Source: Simmondsia chinensis (taxonomy: Eukaryota; Streptophyta; Magnoliopsida; Caryophyllales; Simmondsiaceae). Taken from it: a stretch of DNA of 64,000 bases. The stretch lies in assembly GCA_018398585.1 (NCBI GenBank), contig JAGTTD010000011.1, forward strand, positions 13,507,346 through 13,571,345, written 5' to 3'. Below, piece after piece: positions 1 to 11,607 of the stretch (its first letter is position 1; every line of letters begins with the position of its first letter). Made by a program: the position numbers and the translations under genes. Below the pieces are notes generated by a model. The model was not told the origin of the DNA. It did not search any database and was given only the letters and a program-made list of their open reading frames with translations.

Positions 1-107
1 TTAACTCAAATATTACTTCTTGTTCTTCACGGCGTTCTCTATCTCTCAAAATATTTTCTCCTCCATTATTGAGCAAGTTGAGACATACTCCAACCCATCC
101 TCCCGGA
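1..107 (-). CDS. Possible host exon fragment, downstream part
   Basis: Read on the minus strand, this flank of the CACTA element is open for 35 codons up to the window edge. It joins in frame to 12486-12401 if the transposon and one GGA copy are removed. The joined peptide passes through GGWVGVCLNLLNNGGENIL and a charged stretch RDRERREEQE. I do not recognise the family. Seen: the open frame across the empty site. Inferred: it is an exon of a host gene that the CACTA element interrupted. A captured gene fragment or a chance open frame remains possible, since only about 62 codons are visible. Confidence 0.4.
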
Positions 108-119
108 CACTACAAGAAA

Positions 120-560
120 AAGGGTCATTAACAACAGTAATTATCGTCGTTAAAAGTTTGGTTTACCATCGTTAATACTATCGATAGGGGAAACTTCCCG
201 TCATTTGTCGTCGTTATTGCTTTCGACGTTAATACTGTGTGGGATCAATGACCGCTAAAATGAGCCGTCGTTAAAAAGTATCTACAACGGCATATTATGT
301 CCATCGTTAAAAGTGAAATCAATAACGACAGCACAAATTGTCGTTAAAAGTAAAGTCTTTAACGTCAGGTGGTACCGTCGTTGAAGAATTGATTAATGTC
401 GTCACAAATATTTACGGCCATATAAGAAAAAGTTTTAACGATGACAAAAACCGTCGTTAAAAGTAAAGTCTTTAACGTTAGGTGGCACCGTCGTTGAAGA
501 GTTGATTATACAAATATTTACCGCCATATAAGAAAAAGTTTTAACGACAACAAAAACCGT
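120..560. repeat. Left subterminal repeats of the CACTA element
   Basis: Many direct and inverted copies of a motif around GTCGTTAAAAGT are spaced 20-60 bp apart, for example near 145, 265, 300, 340, 375 and 450. Two blocks (about 333-420 and 443-510) are near-duplicates of each other. In this superfamily such repeats bind the transposase and are needed for excision; that role is family knowledge, not seen here. Confidence 0.8.
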
Positions 561-2039
561 CATTAAATTTTTCGCGCTACTAATTCGAAATAGTAACAAC
601 AATATAGACCGTCGTTGTTAAAAAATAGCAAAAATAATAAATTGTCGTTAAAACGTTTCCATCTATTAATGACAACAAAATCCGTAATGCTTCCGCCATC
701 AAAGAAAATTCTAACAGAAATATTTATCGACGTTAAAGACCTTGTACATTCATATAATGTAATGTATACATTCATAAATACCTATACATCAATCCATATA
801 GGGACAATTTTCGGGTTGTTTATAGCACCTATACATAAATGTAGCATAACGACATTTCATTTCACTTGTAATACCTGTAGAATAGTACAGTATAACTATA
901 CAGAAATAACTCTTATATATCATTCAATGAAGCAACGAATTCTAATAAAAAAATAAAGATATCATTGAAACTTAAATATCCAAGACTCATAAAGGCCAAT
1001 TTACATACAAAAAACACTAAAAGCGTACATTGTTAAATTTGTCACATAACAACTTAGCAAAAAACTACAAATCCAACAGAAGTTCACAGATAAAAGTTCC
1101 AACAAAAACAAGAATTTGCAGTGTAGTCTTCCAACACCTAAAAAAATAAATACAACACTCATGTTAGAAAATTCCTGTCATCTTAGCAATAGTACAGACA
1201 CGCAACAGACCAAGCAATAAAAAAATAAAACAGATAAAAATTATATTAAAGTAATCAACATAAAATTGACCAAAAAGAAAATTCCTATGCTTTCAAATAC
1301 AATACAATTGCAAACTCAATCTCCACATTATAGAACTCAATCACAATTCACAAATTCAAAACATTCTTAAACTCTCACTATGATTTAAAATCTCAAACCA
1401 ACACAAGTCCTTTCTCCAATTTTTCCATAAGTACCGCATATGATCTACGATCTCTTTGTGACACTCCTTCAAGTCAACATTCTTGTTATGAAATTTGTCC
1501 TAAATCAAATAAGTAAACTCAATTTCTTGTCATGCTAATCAAATTTAGTACACGGATGACCTCTTACCCATTTGCGATCTCAAAAGTCACGTAGGTTGCA
1601 TTCAGTACACGAACAAGCAAAAGTTCTTCCTTTTCTTTCCTCAGCATAATCTAAAAAACTTTGAACTCCATTTTGATATGCTAAACTCACCAACCATGAA
1701 CAAAATGCATCCATTGTTTATTAGGCACCATATTCTTATAAGATATTCCAAGAATATACCTAAAAATCATAGTTCAATTAGTGTAGGATGTTTCAACACA
1801 ATTTTCAATTTGAATGTCAACAACAAGGGAAATGCGAAAATCAATCTCAAAATTAATATATCTATAAATTATAAACCCCAGTATATAACTAATCACACAC
1901 TCCAAAAGCAATGTCAAATGTATTAGTGTTAGTCATTTACCTTGAAAAGCACCTTCAATCAAATCCGCTAAGTTGGAGCCAGTTGGTTGACTGTGGGATT
2001 GAGCAGCTTGAGCGCGTCAACGGACCAAGAAGCCAACGC
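560..2039. other. CACTA interior, no gene seen
   Basis: AT-rich sequence between the subterminal repeats and the tandem array. The open frames at 615-956 and 1678-1926 show no domain, no codon bias and no similarity that I recognise. I treat them as chance frames. Confidence 0.5.
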
Positions 2040-2634
2040 GAACACGAACACGAATCTACCAATGAACAATAGACATAGAATTATAACAAACACGAACTAC
2101 CAACTGAGTTGTAAATTTAGCGAAAAAACACGAACTACCAAAGTAAAAGGGACAAATTTGCTTCGAAGCCTTGTCAATCTAGCAAAACAACATTCAAAAT
2201 ATGGGTACAGTGAGTTAATACAATGAAGAACCGAATTAGGGTTGTTAATCACCAACGAACAACAGACATAGGCTTATAACAAACACGAATTACCAACTAA
2301 TTTGGTAATTCAGCGACATAGCACGGACTACCAACATAAAAGGGACAAATTCGCTTTAAAGCTTTGTCAATCTAGCAAAAAATCATTCAAAATCTAGGTA
2401 CAGTGGTTCAGTACAGCCAAAAATCGAATTTGGGTTGTTAATTACCAACGAACAACAGATATGGACTTATAACGAACACAAACTGCTAACTAATTTGTTA
2501 ATTCAGTGAACACAACACGAACTACTAACATAAAAGGGGCAAATTCTCATTGAAAATTTGTCAATCTAGCAAAAAATCATTTAAAATCTAGGTATAGTGG
2601 TCAATACAATGAAGAACTGAATTATGGATGTTAA
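2040..2634. repeat. Tandem array, ~193 bp unit, part 1
   Basis: Three units, each with the landmarks GTTGTTAATCACCAACGAAC, ACATAAAAGGGACAAATT and TTTGTCAATCTAGCAAAAAA, spaced 193-197 bp. The third unit is cut at 2634 by the hAT insertion and resumes at 5735. No coding capacity is evident. The unit is close to a nucleosome repeat length. Confidence 0.9.
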
Positions 2635-5600
2635 TAGAGGTGGCCACCGGGCCGGGCTGGCCCGTGAGGCGGGCCTGGCCCAAGCCCGGGGTGCCCAACA
2701 GCTCTTAGAGCTGTTGGGAAAGAGCCGTTGAACAGCTCTATTATTAAAAGAGCAGTTGAACAACGGCTCTTTTAATTTAAAAAAAAAAAAATTATATTTT
2801 TTTTTTTCTATAAATACTTAAACCTCCCCAACCCATTTCCTCACCAAGTCTTCAATCCTCTCTTCTCTCTCTATACATTCATCATCACCCATCTTCTCTA
2901 ACCTTGCTAATTGCAAAATTGTGCTCTAAAGTTCGAAGTTCGTAAAGTATTTGGCTGAAGTTCGAATTTCATTGCTCTCTCGTTTCGGTAATTTTAGTAT
3001 CGCAATTTTATTTTATTCGCATTTTTAGTATTTAATTTGCATTACTACTTGCATTTTATAAATACTAATCACTTATACTAATATGGCACACAACTCTTCA
3101 TCATCCTCTGGAGCCGGTCGTGCTAGTTCTAGCTCTTCTCGGCCACCCAGAATCCCTAAAAGGAGTAGAATTATCTTACTTAATACCGAAGAACGAGCTT
3201 TTATACAACCAGACCCATCACCCCCATACACTGATGATAGCATAGATTATGACTTTTCACAATAACAAGATTATCATGAGTCAGGTGGTGGTGGGGTTGG
3301 AGACTCACAAACTGATGAGGAACCCACGCCCACCACCGAAGCTCAGCCTGAAACTAGTACCGGTGCTAGTAGGCATACAACTAGTGGGGTATGGAAGCAC
3401 TTTACCCTTAATAAGACAACTAATAAAGCAACTTGTAAATTATGTGACCCAGTTAAGGATTTTAGTCATCAAGCTGGCAGTTGGACGGGCACATTAAACA
3501 GACATATACTTAGGTGCCACCCCGAGCAATACCCAGAAAAGAGCCAACAATGTCTAGTACAACAAGTGACCGGTGCACTTGCTAATTTTAGGTTCTCTCA
3601 AGAGAGCAACCGAAAGAGGCTAGCTAAATATATAATTTTGAGTGAAAGGTCTTTTAATACCGGCGAAGACCCAAATTTCGTCAACTACCTCCAACGAAAT
3701 GTGAACCTCGCCATTGTGAAGATTCCTCGAAACACCGTAAAGCGGGACGCTTTTACGTTGTACCACGGGATGAAAGCTGGGGTCTTCACACATTTTGCGA
3801 CGAACACGAGCATGTTCTTGTTGCCGTCGGACGTATGGACGTCAAAACCCGGCCAACCTTATTTTTGCATAACGGCACACTGGACCGATGAATCCTTCAT
3901 CATCCAAAAGAGGATAATTCATTTTGGTTTAGATTGGCCCCACAATGCCGAGGTAATTACAGGTGCGATTATGTCGGCAGTCCGAGACTGGGGCATAGAG
4001 CGACGTATCTTCAGTATTACGTTCGTCAATGCTACCAATAACACTGCAGCCGTTACACATTTAATTAGGCAAATGAGACCCATGTTAGGTGGGAAGTGTT
4101 TCTATATTCGTTGCATTTGTCACATTTTGCATTTAACGGTAATGGATGGTTTAGATCTTATAAAAGTATCCCTTACCACCTTAAGATCCGTAATAATATC
4201 GATTAAATCATTAGGCACTAGAAAAAAAAGATTTAGAAATTTATGTAGGTTGCATAACATAGAATATAAACAATTCAAATTAGACTCCCAAACTAGGTGG
4301 TCGTCTACGGTAGAAATGTTAGAGCGCATTCTACCATACAAAGACGTTTTGATGGAATTCGCCCAGGAAAATCGTACAGAATGGAGCGATTACAACCTGG
4401 CCGATATAAATTGGGAGACAATAGATCAAATTTGTAACTTTTTTAGTATGTTTAAAGAGTCAACGATATTTTTTTTGGGTTGCTACTATCCGACCATGCC
4501 TCAAGCAATATCAAGATTGTTTGATATTGTCAATTGGACGGTGGGTAATGAATCCAACCCCATTTTGTTCGAATCGATTAAGGGAATGAAAGAAAAGTTT
4601 GCCAACTATTATTCTGAACTACCTCTTACATACTGCTTGGCAACTATTTTAGACCCTCATTGTAAACACGGGGGTTTTAACTTGTTTTGCCAACATTTTT
4701 TCAAATATTTGCATCCTAGTCTTAATATCGACACTTTCATTGCCGATGTCGATAACGACTTGCATCGTTTATTTTCTCAATATTCCCGTCAATTAGCGTC
4801 CAATAATCCTAGTACTGCTGCATTAAGATCTTCCACATCTAGTGGAAGTAGTTTACACATGTTATATTCGTGGAAGCTGTTGGAGCAATTTACGCCCATA
4901 GTAGCCCCCACGTCATGTGACGAGCTAAATTATTATTTGCGGACACCGTTAGTCCATATTTTCGGGCCGCCGACCAACCCGCATTTTGACCTTTTATAAT
5001 GGTGGAACACAAACCAAGCCCAGTATCCCGTGCTTTCCACCATGGCGCGTGATATCCTAAGTTGTCCAGTGTCTTCAGTAGCATCGGAGTGTGCTTTCAG
5101 TCTTGGTGGCAGGTTGCTTGGAACGAAGAGGGCGAAGCTATCGCCGTCAAGCTTAGAGATGTCCGTGTGCTTGAAGGATTGGCTGCCAGCAGAGGCCAGA
5201 GATCAACAGAGAATGAAGCTGGATTCATCGAGCGATGAAGAAGACGACCGCACAACTGATACGTGAAATGATGGCGTAGAAACCCCCTAGGTGACTGATA
5301 TCAACACTTTTGTATGTCAATTATTTACTTTTAAATATTTATGTCAAAAGACGACCGCACCCCCCATATGTCAAACTTTATATTTTTTTATAAACAAATT
5401 TGTATTTTTAAATATTAGGCCTCAACTGCGTTGTATTTGTACTTGCATTTGTTACATTATTTATTTACCATTATTTTTTTTGATAAGATAAATTGTATAT
5501 TTTATTTTATTACATATATTTAGCATTATTTTTTTTGAACATGTATATTTAGCATTATTAGTGCTTGATAAAAAAATGTATTTGTATCTCATATTATTTA

Positions 5601-5734
5601 TCAATAAATTACAATAATTTTAGTACAAAACGACTTTATATTATTTTATTTTTTTTTATTTTTGTAAAAAAAGCGGGCCCAGGCCCGGCCCGCCAGCAGT
5701 GTAGTGGGCCCGGCCCGCCCGTTGGCCACCTCTA
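2635..5734 (+). mobile_element. hAT transposon 1 (3.1 kb, near full length)
   Basis: Terminal inverted repeats TAGAGGTGGCCA at both ends, continuing into GC-rich GGGCC-type subterminal sequence, are flanked by a perfect 8 bp duplication GATGTTAA (2627-2634 and 5735-5742). The element sits inside one unit of the 193 bp array. It encodes one hAT transposase frame with two stop codons. The same family is present a second time at 53625-56678. Confidence 0.95.
3083..5266 (+). pseudogene. hAT transposase (BED-finger, RICESLEEPER-like), two in-frame stops
   Basis: A single reading frame of 727 codons, broken by TAA at 3263-3265 (codon 61) and TAA at 4997-4999 (codon 639), with no frameshift. Order: Ser-rich N-terminus; BED zinc finger at about residues 100-146 (CKLC, then LNRHILRCH); RNase H-like core with AHWTD (Asp 269); C-terminal hATC dimerisation block with MARDILSCPVSSVASECAFS, whose Glu (about 669) is the usual third catalytic residue. 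At residue 315 the motif normally read as D-N-A is FVNAT, so the second catalytic Asp is Val; the sister copy at 54082-56281 keeps Asp here. The protein would cut and rejoin element ends in the nucleus. The stops and the lost Asp make this copy inactive. Confidence 0.93.
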
Positions 5735-7250
5735 GATGTTAATCACCAACAAACAACAGACATAGGCTTATAACAAATATGACCTACCAACTAATTTGGT
5801 AATTCAGCGACATAGCATAGACTACCAACATAAAAGGGACAAATTTGGTTTGAAGCTTTGTCAATCTACAAAAAAATAATTCAAAATATGGGTACAGTGG
5901 CTCAATATAGCGAAGAACCGAATTAGGGTTGTTAATTACCAACGAACAACAGACATGGGCTTATAACAAATACAAACTACTAACTAATTTGTTAATTCAG
6001 TGAACACAACACGAACTACTGACATAAAAGGGACAAATTCTCTTTGAAGATTTGTCAGTCTAGCAAAAGATCATTTAAAATTTAGATATAGTCGGTCAAT
6101 ACAATGAAAAACTGAATTAGGGTTGTTAATCACCAACGAACAACAGAAATGGGCGTATAACAAACACGAACTACCAACTAATTTGCTAATTCAACGACAT
6201 AACACGGACTATCAACATAAAAGGGACAAATTCGCTTTGAAGCTTTGTCACTCTAGCAAAAAATCATTCAAAATCTTGGTATAGTGGGTCAATACATCGA
6301 AGAATTAAATTAGGGTTGTTAATCACCAACGAACAACAGACACGGGCTTATAACAAATACAAACTACAAAATAATAAACAAAAACTACCAACATAAAAGG
6401 GACAAATTTACTTTGAAGCTTTGTCTATCTAGCAAGAAATCTTTCAGAATCTAGATATAGAGGGTCAATATAGCACCGAATTAGATTTGTTAATTACCAA
6501 CGAACAATAGACATGAGCTTCTAACAAACATGAACTACCAACTAATTAGTTAATTTAGCGAACAAAACACAAACTACTAACATAAAAGGGACAAATTCTC
6601 TTTAAAGCTTTGTCAATCTAGCAAAAAATCATTCAAATCTGGGTATAGTGGGCTAATACCATAAAGAACTGAATTAGGGTTGTTAATCACCAACGAACAG
6701 CAGACATGGGCTTATAACAAACACGAACTACCAACTAATTTGTTACTTCAGCAAAATAACACAGACTACCAACCTAAAGGGGACAAATTCGCTTTGAAGC
6801 TTTGTCAATCTAGCAAAAAATCATTAAAAATCTGGGTATAGCGGGTGAATACAGCGAAGAATCAAATTAGGGTTGTTAATCACCAACAAACAACAGACAT
6901 AGGCTTATAACGAACACGAACTACCAACTAATTTGTTAATTCAGCAAACATAACACAGACTACCAACATAAAAGGGACAAATTCGTTTGAAGCTTTGTCA
7001 ATCTGGCAAAAAATCATTCAAAATCTGGGTATAGCGGGTCAATACATCGAAGAACTAAATTAGGGTTGTTAGTCACCGACGAAAACAGACATGAGCTTAT
7101 AACAAACACGAACTACTAACTAATTTGTTAGTTCTACAAACATAACACAAACTATCAATGAACAAGACAAATACACTTGATGCTTTTTCATTCTAGCAAA
7201 AAATCGTTCGAAAAGGTCAATACAGTAAAGAATGGAATTATGGTTGTTAA
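5735..7250. repeat. Tandem array, ~193 bp unit, part 2
   Basis: Continuation of the array after the hAT insertion. Units begin near 5737, 5929, 6122, 6314, 6487, 6677, 6871, 7064 and 7246, a spacing of 173-194 bp. Units differ by scattered substitutions and small indels, so the array is not freshly amplified. Confidence 0.9.
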
Positions 7251-7325
7251 TCACTTACTTTGCAGCTTCAATTTGCTTCGCTCCTTAACTGCTTGCTTCG
7301 CTGCTTCATGCTTTCTTCGCTGCTT
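7251..7325. repeat. Short GCTTCGCTGCTT-type simple repeat at the LTR insertion site
   Basis: Imperfect repeats of CTTCGCTGCTT lie just left of the LTR element and resume after it (11784-11815), which confirms that the LTR element was inserted into this stretch. Confidence 0.6.
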
Positions 7326-7651
7326 TGATACAGGATAAATAAGTTAGTCAAGTGTTAGACATATGATTAACTAGTATTTTAGTAGATAATATTATATTAG
7401 TGATATTATAGGTAATTTTTCCTTTTATTACGTAATTAGAATAGTATTAGTAGTAATTAGTTATTCCCCTCTCTAATTCTATATATAGGGGGCATTAGGT
7501 TATATGAGGGAAAATCAATGAATGAAAATGAAAAACTATTCTCTCTGTCCCTTCAAACTCTAACCCTTCTTTCTTTCCCTTAAACCTATAAACCCTTATT
7601 TTCTCCCTTAAACCTGTAATTTGTTACTATTGATTTGGATATATTGTATTA
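7326..7651 (+). repeat. 5' LTR of the small LTR element
   Basis: 326 bp, closely matching 8888-9025 joined to 11608-11783. It contains the TATA-like stretch CTATATATAGG near 7480, which is the likely promoter. Confidence 0.9.
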
Positions 7652-7664
7652 TTGGTATCAGAGC
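7652..7664 (+). promoter_or_regulatory. Primer binding site, initiator Met tRNA type
   Basis: TTGGTATCAGAGC directly follows the 5' LTR. It is the standard plant site for priming minus-strand DNA synthesis. Confidence 0.9.
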
Positions 7665-7698
7665 TCAGCAATTCTCTCGACCTGTGGCAAAAACGTGC

Positions 7699-8436
7699 CA
7701 TGGATTTGAGTTTGGAGCAAAAGAATGACATCACCACAGATCTGAAAAGCAGAACTGCGAATTTAAGTTCAGAGCAAAAAAAAATCGAATAATTGAAGAT
7801 TTGAGGCGCAAAGGAGCAGCAATGATCGAGCGATCTCGTACTATGGATTTGGAGGATTCAAAACTTGATCCATTGATGAAAACAGTGGCAAAAATCACAA
7901 GAAAATATGACAAATTGGTTAATAGAGAGGTGATGATGAAGAAAGACTTACCGGAACAGTCAGATCGGGCCACTGTTAAGGTGTCAGGACCACCACCACC
8001 ACCAATCGAGGTGCCAGAGCCTCCAGCGAAGGCCGATGGTGTCGAAGCCTTCATCAGAGTGAGGAAATTGGCCACCACGAGCAGGCCGTCCACCACCACA
8101 GAGAGCCACCGCCCTTCACCGGAGCCACTGCCTCAAACCTATATCGAGGTAAATATGGACGATCTGACACTAGTGGCACCAGGGGAGGAGAATGACGACG
8201 ATCAGACCTCTAACGAAGTTTCGGGGCCAGATTTGACCGGAAATGGAGTGGAGTCAGATCTGACTGGGTATGGAGCTGAGGCTGAGGTTTCAAAACCTCT
8301 GACACCGAGCTTGGACTCCGGCAGCGAAGAGGAGGCGAGCAACGAGGAGGTCATTGAGGATGTCGATCACCGGGACCCCAAAACCACCGTAGAAGTTGAG
8401 ATGAGAGGTTCGGCCATGAAGCAGAGGTCAAAGTGA
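7699..8436 (+). pseudogene. Unrecognised ORF in the small LTR element (gag-like or captured sequence)
   Basis: An ATG at 7699 starts a charged, coiled-coil-like segment (MDLSLEQKNDITTDLK). The frame breaks at the A-run 7779-7787 and continues one frame over as a 211-codon stretch from 7801. The second part is rich in Pro, Glu and Ser (VSGPPPPPIEVPEPP; acidic tail near 8300-8360) and has no domain that I recognise. It lacks a zinc knuckle. The position just after the primer site suits a degenerate gag, but a captured host fragment is equally possible. Confidence 0.5.
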
Positions 8437-8887
8437 ACAATGGAGGACAGATCGAAAACCACCATCATCTCCGCCTTGATTCGCCGGAAAGAGAAAACGC
8501 TCCACCGTCTCCCACGGTCACGGAAGCACAGTGGCTAAGAACGCCGCCAACCACCACCACAGAACAAGGAATCAGGAGGCCAGGGAAGGTATCGGACGTC
8601 CGTTGCCGTCGCCGTCTCCAGGGGGTCAGCGGGACTCGACCACCAGCAGTAGGTGGAGTTAGGGTTTCGCTGGGGTCGGGGAAGCAACGAAGACCATTTG
8701 AGAAGAAGGGGATGAAATATTTTGAACCAATTTACACTTTTGTCCCTAGTATTTTTTACAATTACTTAGTTATGTTTTCCTTAAATATTTCAGTATTTGT
8801 AATTTTAGTAGTTGACCTTGAAGGTTATTAGTTCGAGTATCGATACCTTGATCCTTGAGGACAAGAATTTTTATAACTGGAAGGTAT

Positions 8888-9025
8888 TGATACATGATAA
8901 ATAAGTTAGTCACGTGTTAGATATGTGATTAACTAGTATTTTAGTAGATAATATTATATTAGTGATTTTATAGGTAATTTTTCCTTTTATTATGTAGTTA
9001 GAATAGTATTAGTAGTAATTAGCAA
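8888..9025 (+). repeat. 3' LTR, left part
   Basis: Matches the first 138 bp of the 5' LTR and ends exactly at the Helitron junction. It continues at 11608. Confidence 0.9.
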
Positions 9026-9810
9026 CTAGGTTTTTCCCGTGCTCTGTACGGGTTGCTGTATTTTTATTTATATATATGTGTGGCATTGGTTGAAGTCTAT
9101 GTTGCTGCTTTGATTTATTATGGTTAAAAAAGTTTTGTGTACAGAAATTGCATCTAACTAAAAATAAGAGAAACAGTTTTAAAAAAGTATTTCCATAAGT
9201 CTTCATTTTTGCTACAATGCCTTTTGTTGCCTCAATGAATAGAAACTTTGATTGACGTTGTTTATAAAATCTTGCATAAAACAAAAGCATTAGGATTGCA
9301 CTATGATCTTACAATGTTGTCATATACGAATTATGTATATTGAATAATATTTTCAGCAGTAAAAGGCGAATAAAATTTCAAAAATTCACAAAGCGACTAC
9401 TACTAAACTAAATTACCCAACAAATACGACTTATGCATCGCACATGGAAAACCTACTAATATTATTATTATTAATATTATGTATTATAGGCATCATATGT
9501 ATACATTAGAATGGAAAATGTGAGTATACATGAAAAAAAAAAATTGATATTTTTTGTATATATATATATATATGTAAAGGAAAAAAAGGTAATAAATTTT
9601 TATTATATGTTTGGGATATTTTGAGAAATGGAAGACAATATTTTTGGGTACAGAACGGAATAAATTAATAAAATTTGGCGATATATATTTACCAAAAGGT
9701 ATGGTAAATGACAATAAAATAGAATTTGTCATTATACGTGATTGGAACAAATGAATTGTATAAAATGAGCACCAACAACATTCGGATTACGCTGAACTTT
9801 TATATTTTGG

Positions 9811-10047
9811 TTGGGAAAAAATTATTTGCTATATTTTTTTGGCAATGGATTGCAGATAGATTCAATAATCGGAGTATCACATTTACCTATTGTCGTTCCA
9901 TTATTCTTTGGATGTGCTGTAGTACGCGTACTTCATAGGACTCTGCAGGGATCAGCATCTCCTAATGTTGATATGAGTTCCCCAAATACTGGCACAAACA
10001 TGTGTAATGTTTGCATTGTGGGGCAAAAATTCATGAAATTGCAGTGA
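9811..10047 (+). other. Possible captured gene fragment in Helitron 1
   Basis: An open frame of 78 codons with a hydrophobic stretch near GVSHLPIVVPLFFGCAVV followed by a polar, Ser/Asn-rich stretch. Its composition differs from the AT-rich surroundings, and Helitrons often pick up exons, but I cannot name a source gene. Confidence 0.25.
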
Positions 10048-10884
10048 AGATGAAAATGTGTTGTCAAAATTGTGTATAGTTATAGCATTTGTAACTGAAA
10101 TCTATTAAATTTGGACAAAATTGTTTATCTTCCCTACTTTGAGGTGATAGTACTCTAAAAATTATGCGGCAAACCTCTAAACCATACATCTCTAATTTTA
10201 ATTTTCGTTCTAGGTTCTCCATTTTTAGTTCGTGTTCTTTTCAAGTGTCTCTATTTTTCGTTTGTGTGTGGGCTTTAGTTGGCAGTGTAATCGTTTTGAC
10301 TTTGGACGAATCTAACAAATAGGTATGGTTCTTATCTTTTCAAGAGATGTCAATGTCATTGAGTGTGTTGTCTCTTGGTTAGTACGCCGGGAGCCTTCGG
10401 TGTGTTGTGCTTTCTCAGTATTTGTTGTTGGGGTCAAATTTTGGATATTGTTTTTATTGGTATTGAACGGTTAATATTTTTTCATTTGGGTCAAGATTAA
10501 TGAATGCAATTGGACTCATCATTTGGTATTTCTTTAATTGAATCAAATTTGGCTATTAAATTTTTTAACCTCTTAATTAAATAATTGCAGTACATTGATA
10601 TGTAAGTAGCATAAATTAATTTCCAATTTACGTAATTGGTATTGTAGTAAATTACAAAACTTCGTACTCAAAAGATTACAAAATTGTTGGGTAATAAGTT
10701 TGATATTATGTTTCCCTTCATGGTCCCGCCTCGATAATTTGGATTGCTTCTCTACAAAAAAATATGTTGCTATTAGTAGATATGGTTTGTTTTTTATATT
10801 AAAACATACGTATTTCCAAAACCATGTGAATTTTTTAGCCTTTTGTTATTGGTTTTTGTTATCTAGGTGTGTGTGAACATGCCC

Positions 10885-11083
10885 AATGCCTCAAGGGCTC
10901 CCGCCTACGCAGGGTCTGGGGGGGGCGGATGTGCGCAGCCTTCCCCCTTCAGGGTGTTAACTTGAAGAGAGGTTGTTTCCTAGTGCTCCCAACCTGAGCG
11001 TGAGGACTTCCCAGGAGGTCACCCATCCTGGTACTACTCTCGCCCAAGCACGCTTAACTTCGGAGTTCTAATGGGATCAGGTG
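10885..11083 (-). mobile_element. SINE-like element with 5S rRNA-derived head
   Basis: Read on the minus strand, a 5S rRNA-like head (11083-10983) runs into a body GGAAACAACCTCTCTTCAAG, a GGAAGGCTGCGCACAT box and a CCCTGCGTAGGCGGGAGCCC box. That body resembles the plant Au-type SINE body, which normally follows a tRNA-like head. A second body of the same type lies at 25653-25823. The 3' end is not sharply defined and I see no clear target-site duplication. The family name is from memory of its conserved blocks. Confidence 0.6.
10983..11083 (-). pseudogene. 5S rRNA-derived fragment
   Basis: The minus strand matches plant 5S rRNA from about nucleotide 22 to about 105 (CCGAAGTTAAGCGTGCTTGG, then GGATGGGTGACCTCCTGGGA). 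The first ~20 nt are missing and the last ~15 differ. The internal promoter region (A box, intermediate element, C box) is covered. It is a single copy inside a Helitron and not part of an rDNA array, so it is not a ribosomal gene. Confidence 0.85.
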
Positions 11084-11607
11084 ATGAGACAATTATTTTA
11101 CTTTTTATTTTTTTATTATTTGTCCTTTTTATTGTAATTAAGATATGTTTTAACTATTGAAATTTTTTTGGTTCCTCTTATTTTATGAAATAATTATTTT
11201 TTTTTGTCATTTTAAAATATGAAATTGATTGAAATTCTTGTTTATAATTCTTTTTTTGGGTAAATTCATATATTGTTTAAAATTTGATTCTCAAAGTTGT
11301 CTTGTGTTAAGGAATTATGATCATGTTGCAAAGCTAAGATTATAATATATAATTTCTTTTTAATTTTTTCCAAATTTTAAGAAGAATTATTAGGAGAGGT
11401 GAATAGTTGTCTTTTATTAGGAGAGGTGAATAGTTTCTTTAACATGTACTTGTATTACTTGAGTAGTAAAATGATGTGTTTTGGGGTGCTTGATTAGAGA
11501 AATGATGACTTTTGGGGGTGGTGAGCTTTGCTCTAGAATTCCTTGATTAGTGGAATGAGGGCTTTTAAGAGAAGGGGGGTTTTGTAATAATATAGTAAAT
11601 AGATAGA

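Larger units (their letters stand above)
9026..11607 (-). mobile_element. Non-autonomous Helitron 1
   Basis: On the minus strand it starts TCTATCTATTTACTATATTA (at 11607) and ends with a hairpin CCCGTACAGAGCACGGG followed by CTAG (9026-9029), inserted between A and T with no duplication. Removing it restores the 3' LTR sequence seen in the 5' LTR. There is no Rep/helicase. The interior holds a SINE-like copy with a 5S rRNA head and a stretch at 9840-10045 that could be a captured exon. Confidence 0.9.

Noticed and set aside
8433..8831. Second gene in the small LTR element
   Set aside because: Overlaps the end of the first ORF by 4 bp, runs into the AT-rich 3' region and shows no domain; probably chance or a frame-shifted continuation.
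10983..11083. Functional 5S rRNA gene
   Set aside because: It lacks about 20 nt at the 5' end, has a changed 3' end, is single and lies inside a Helitron.
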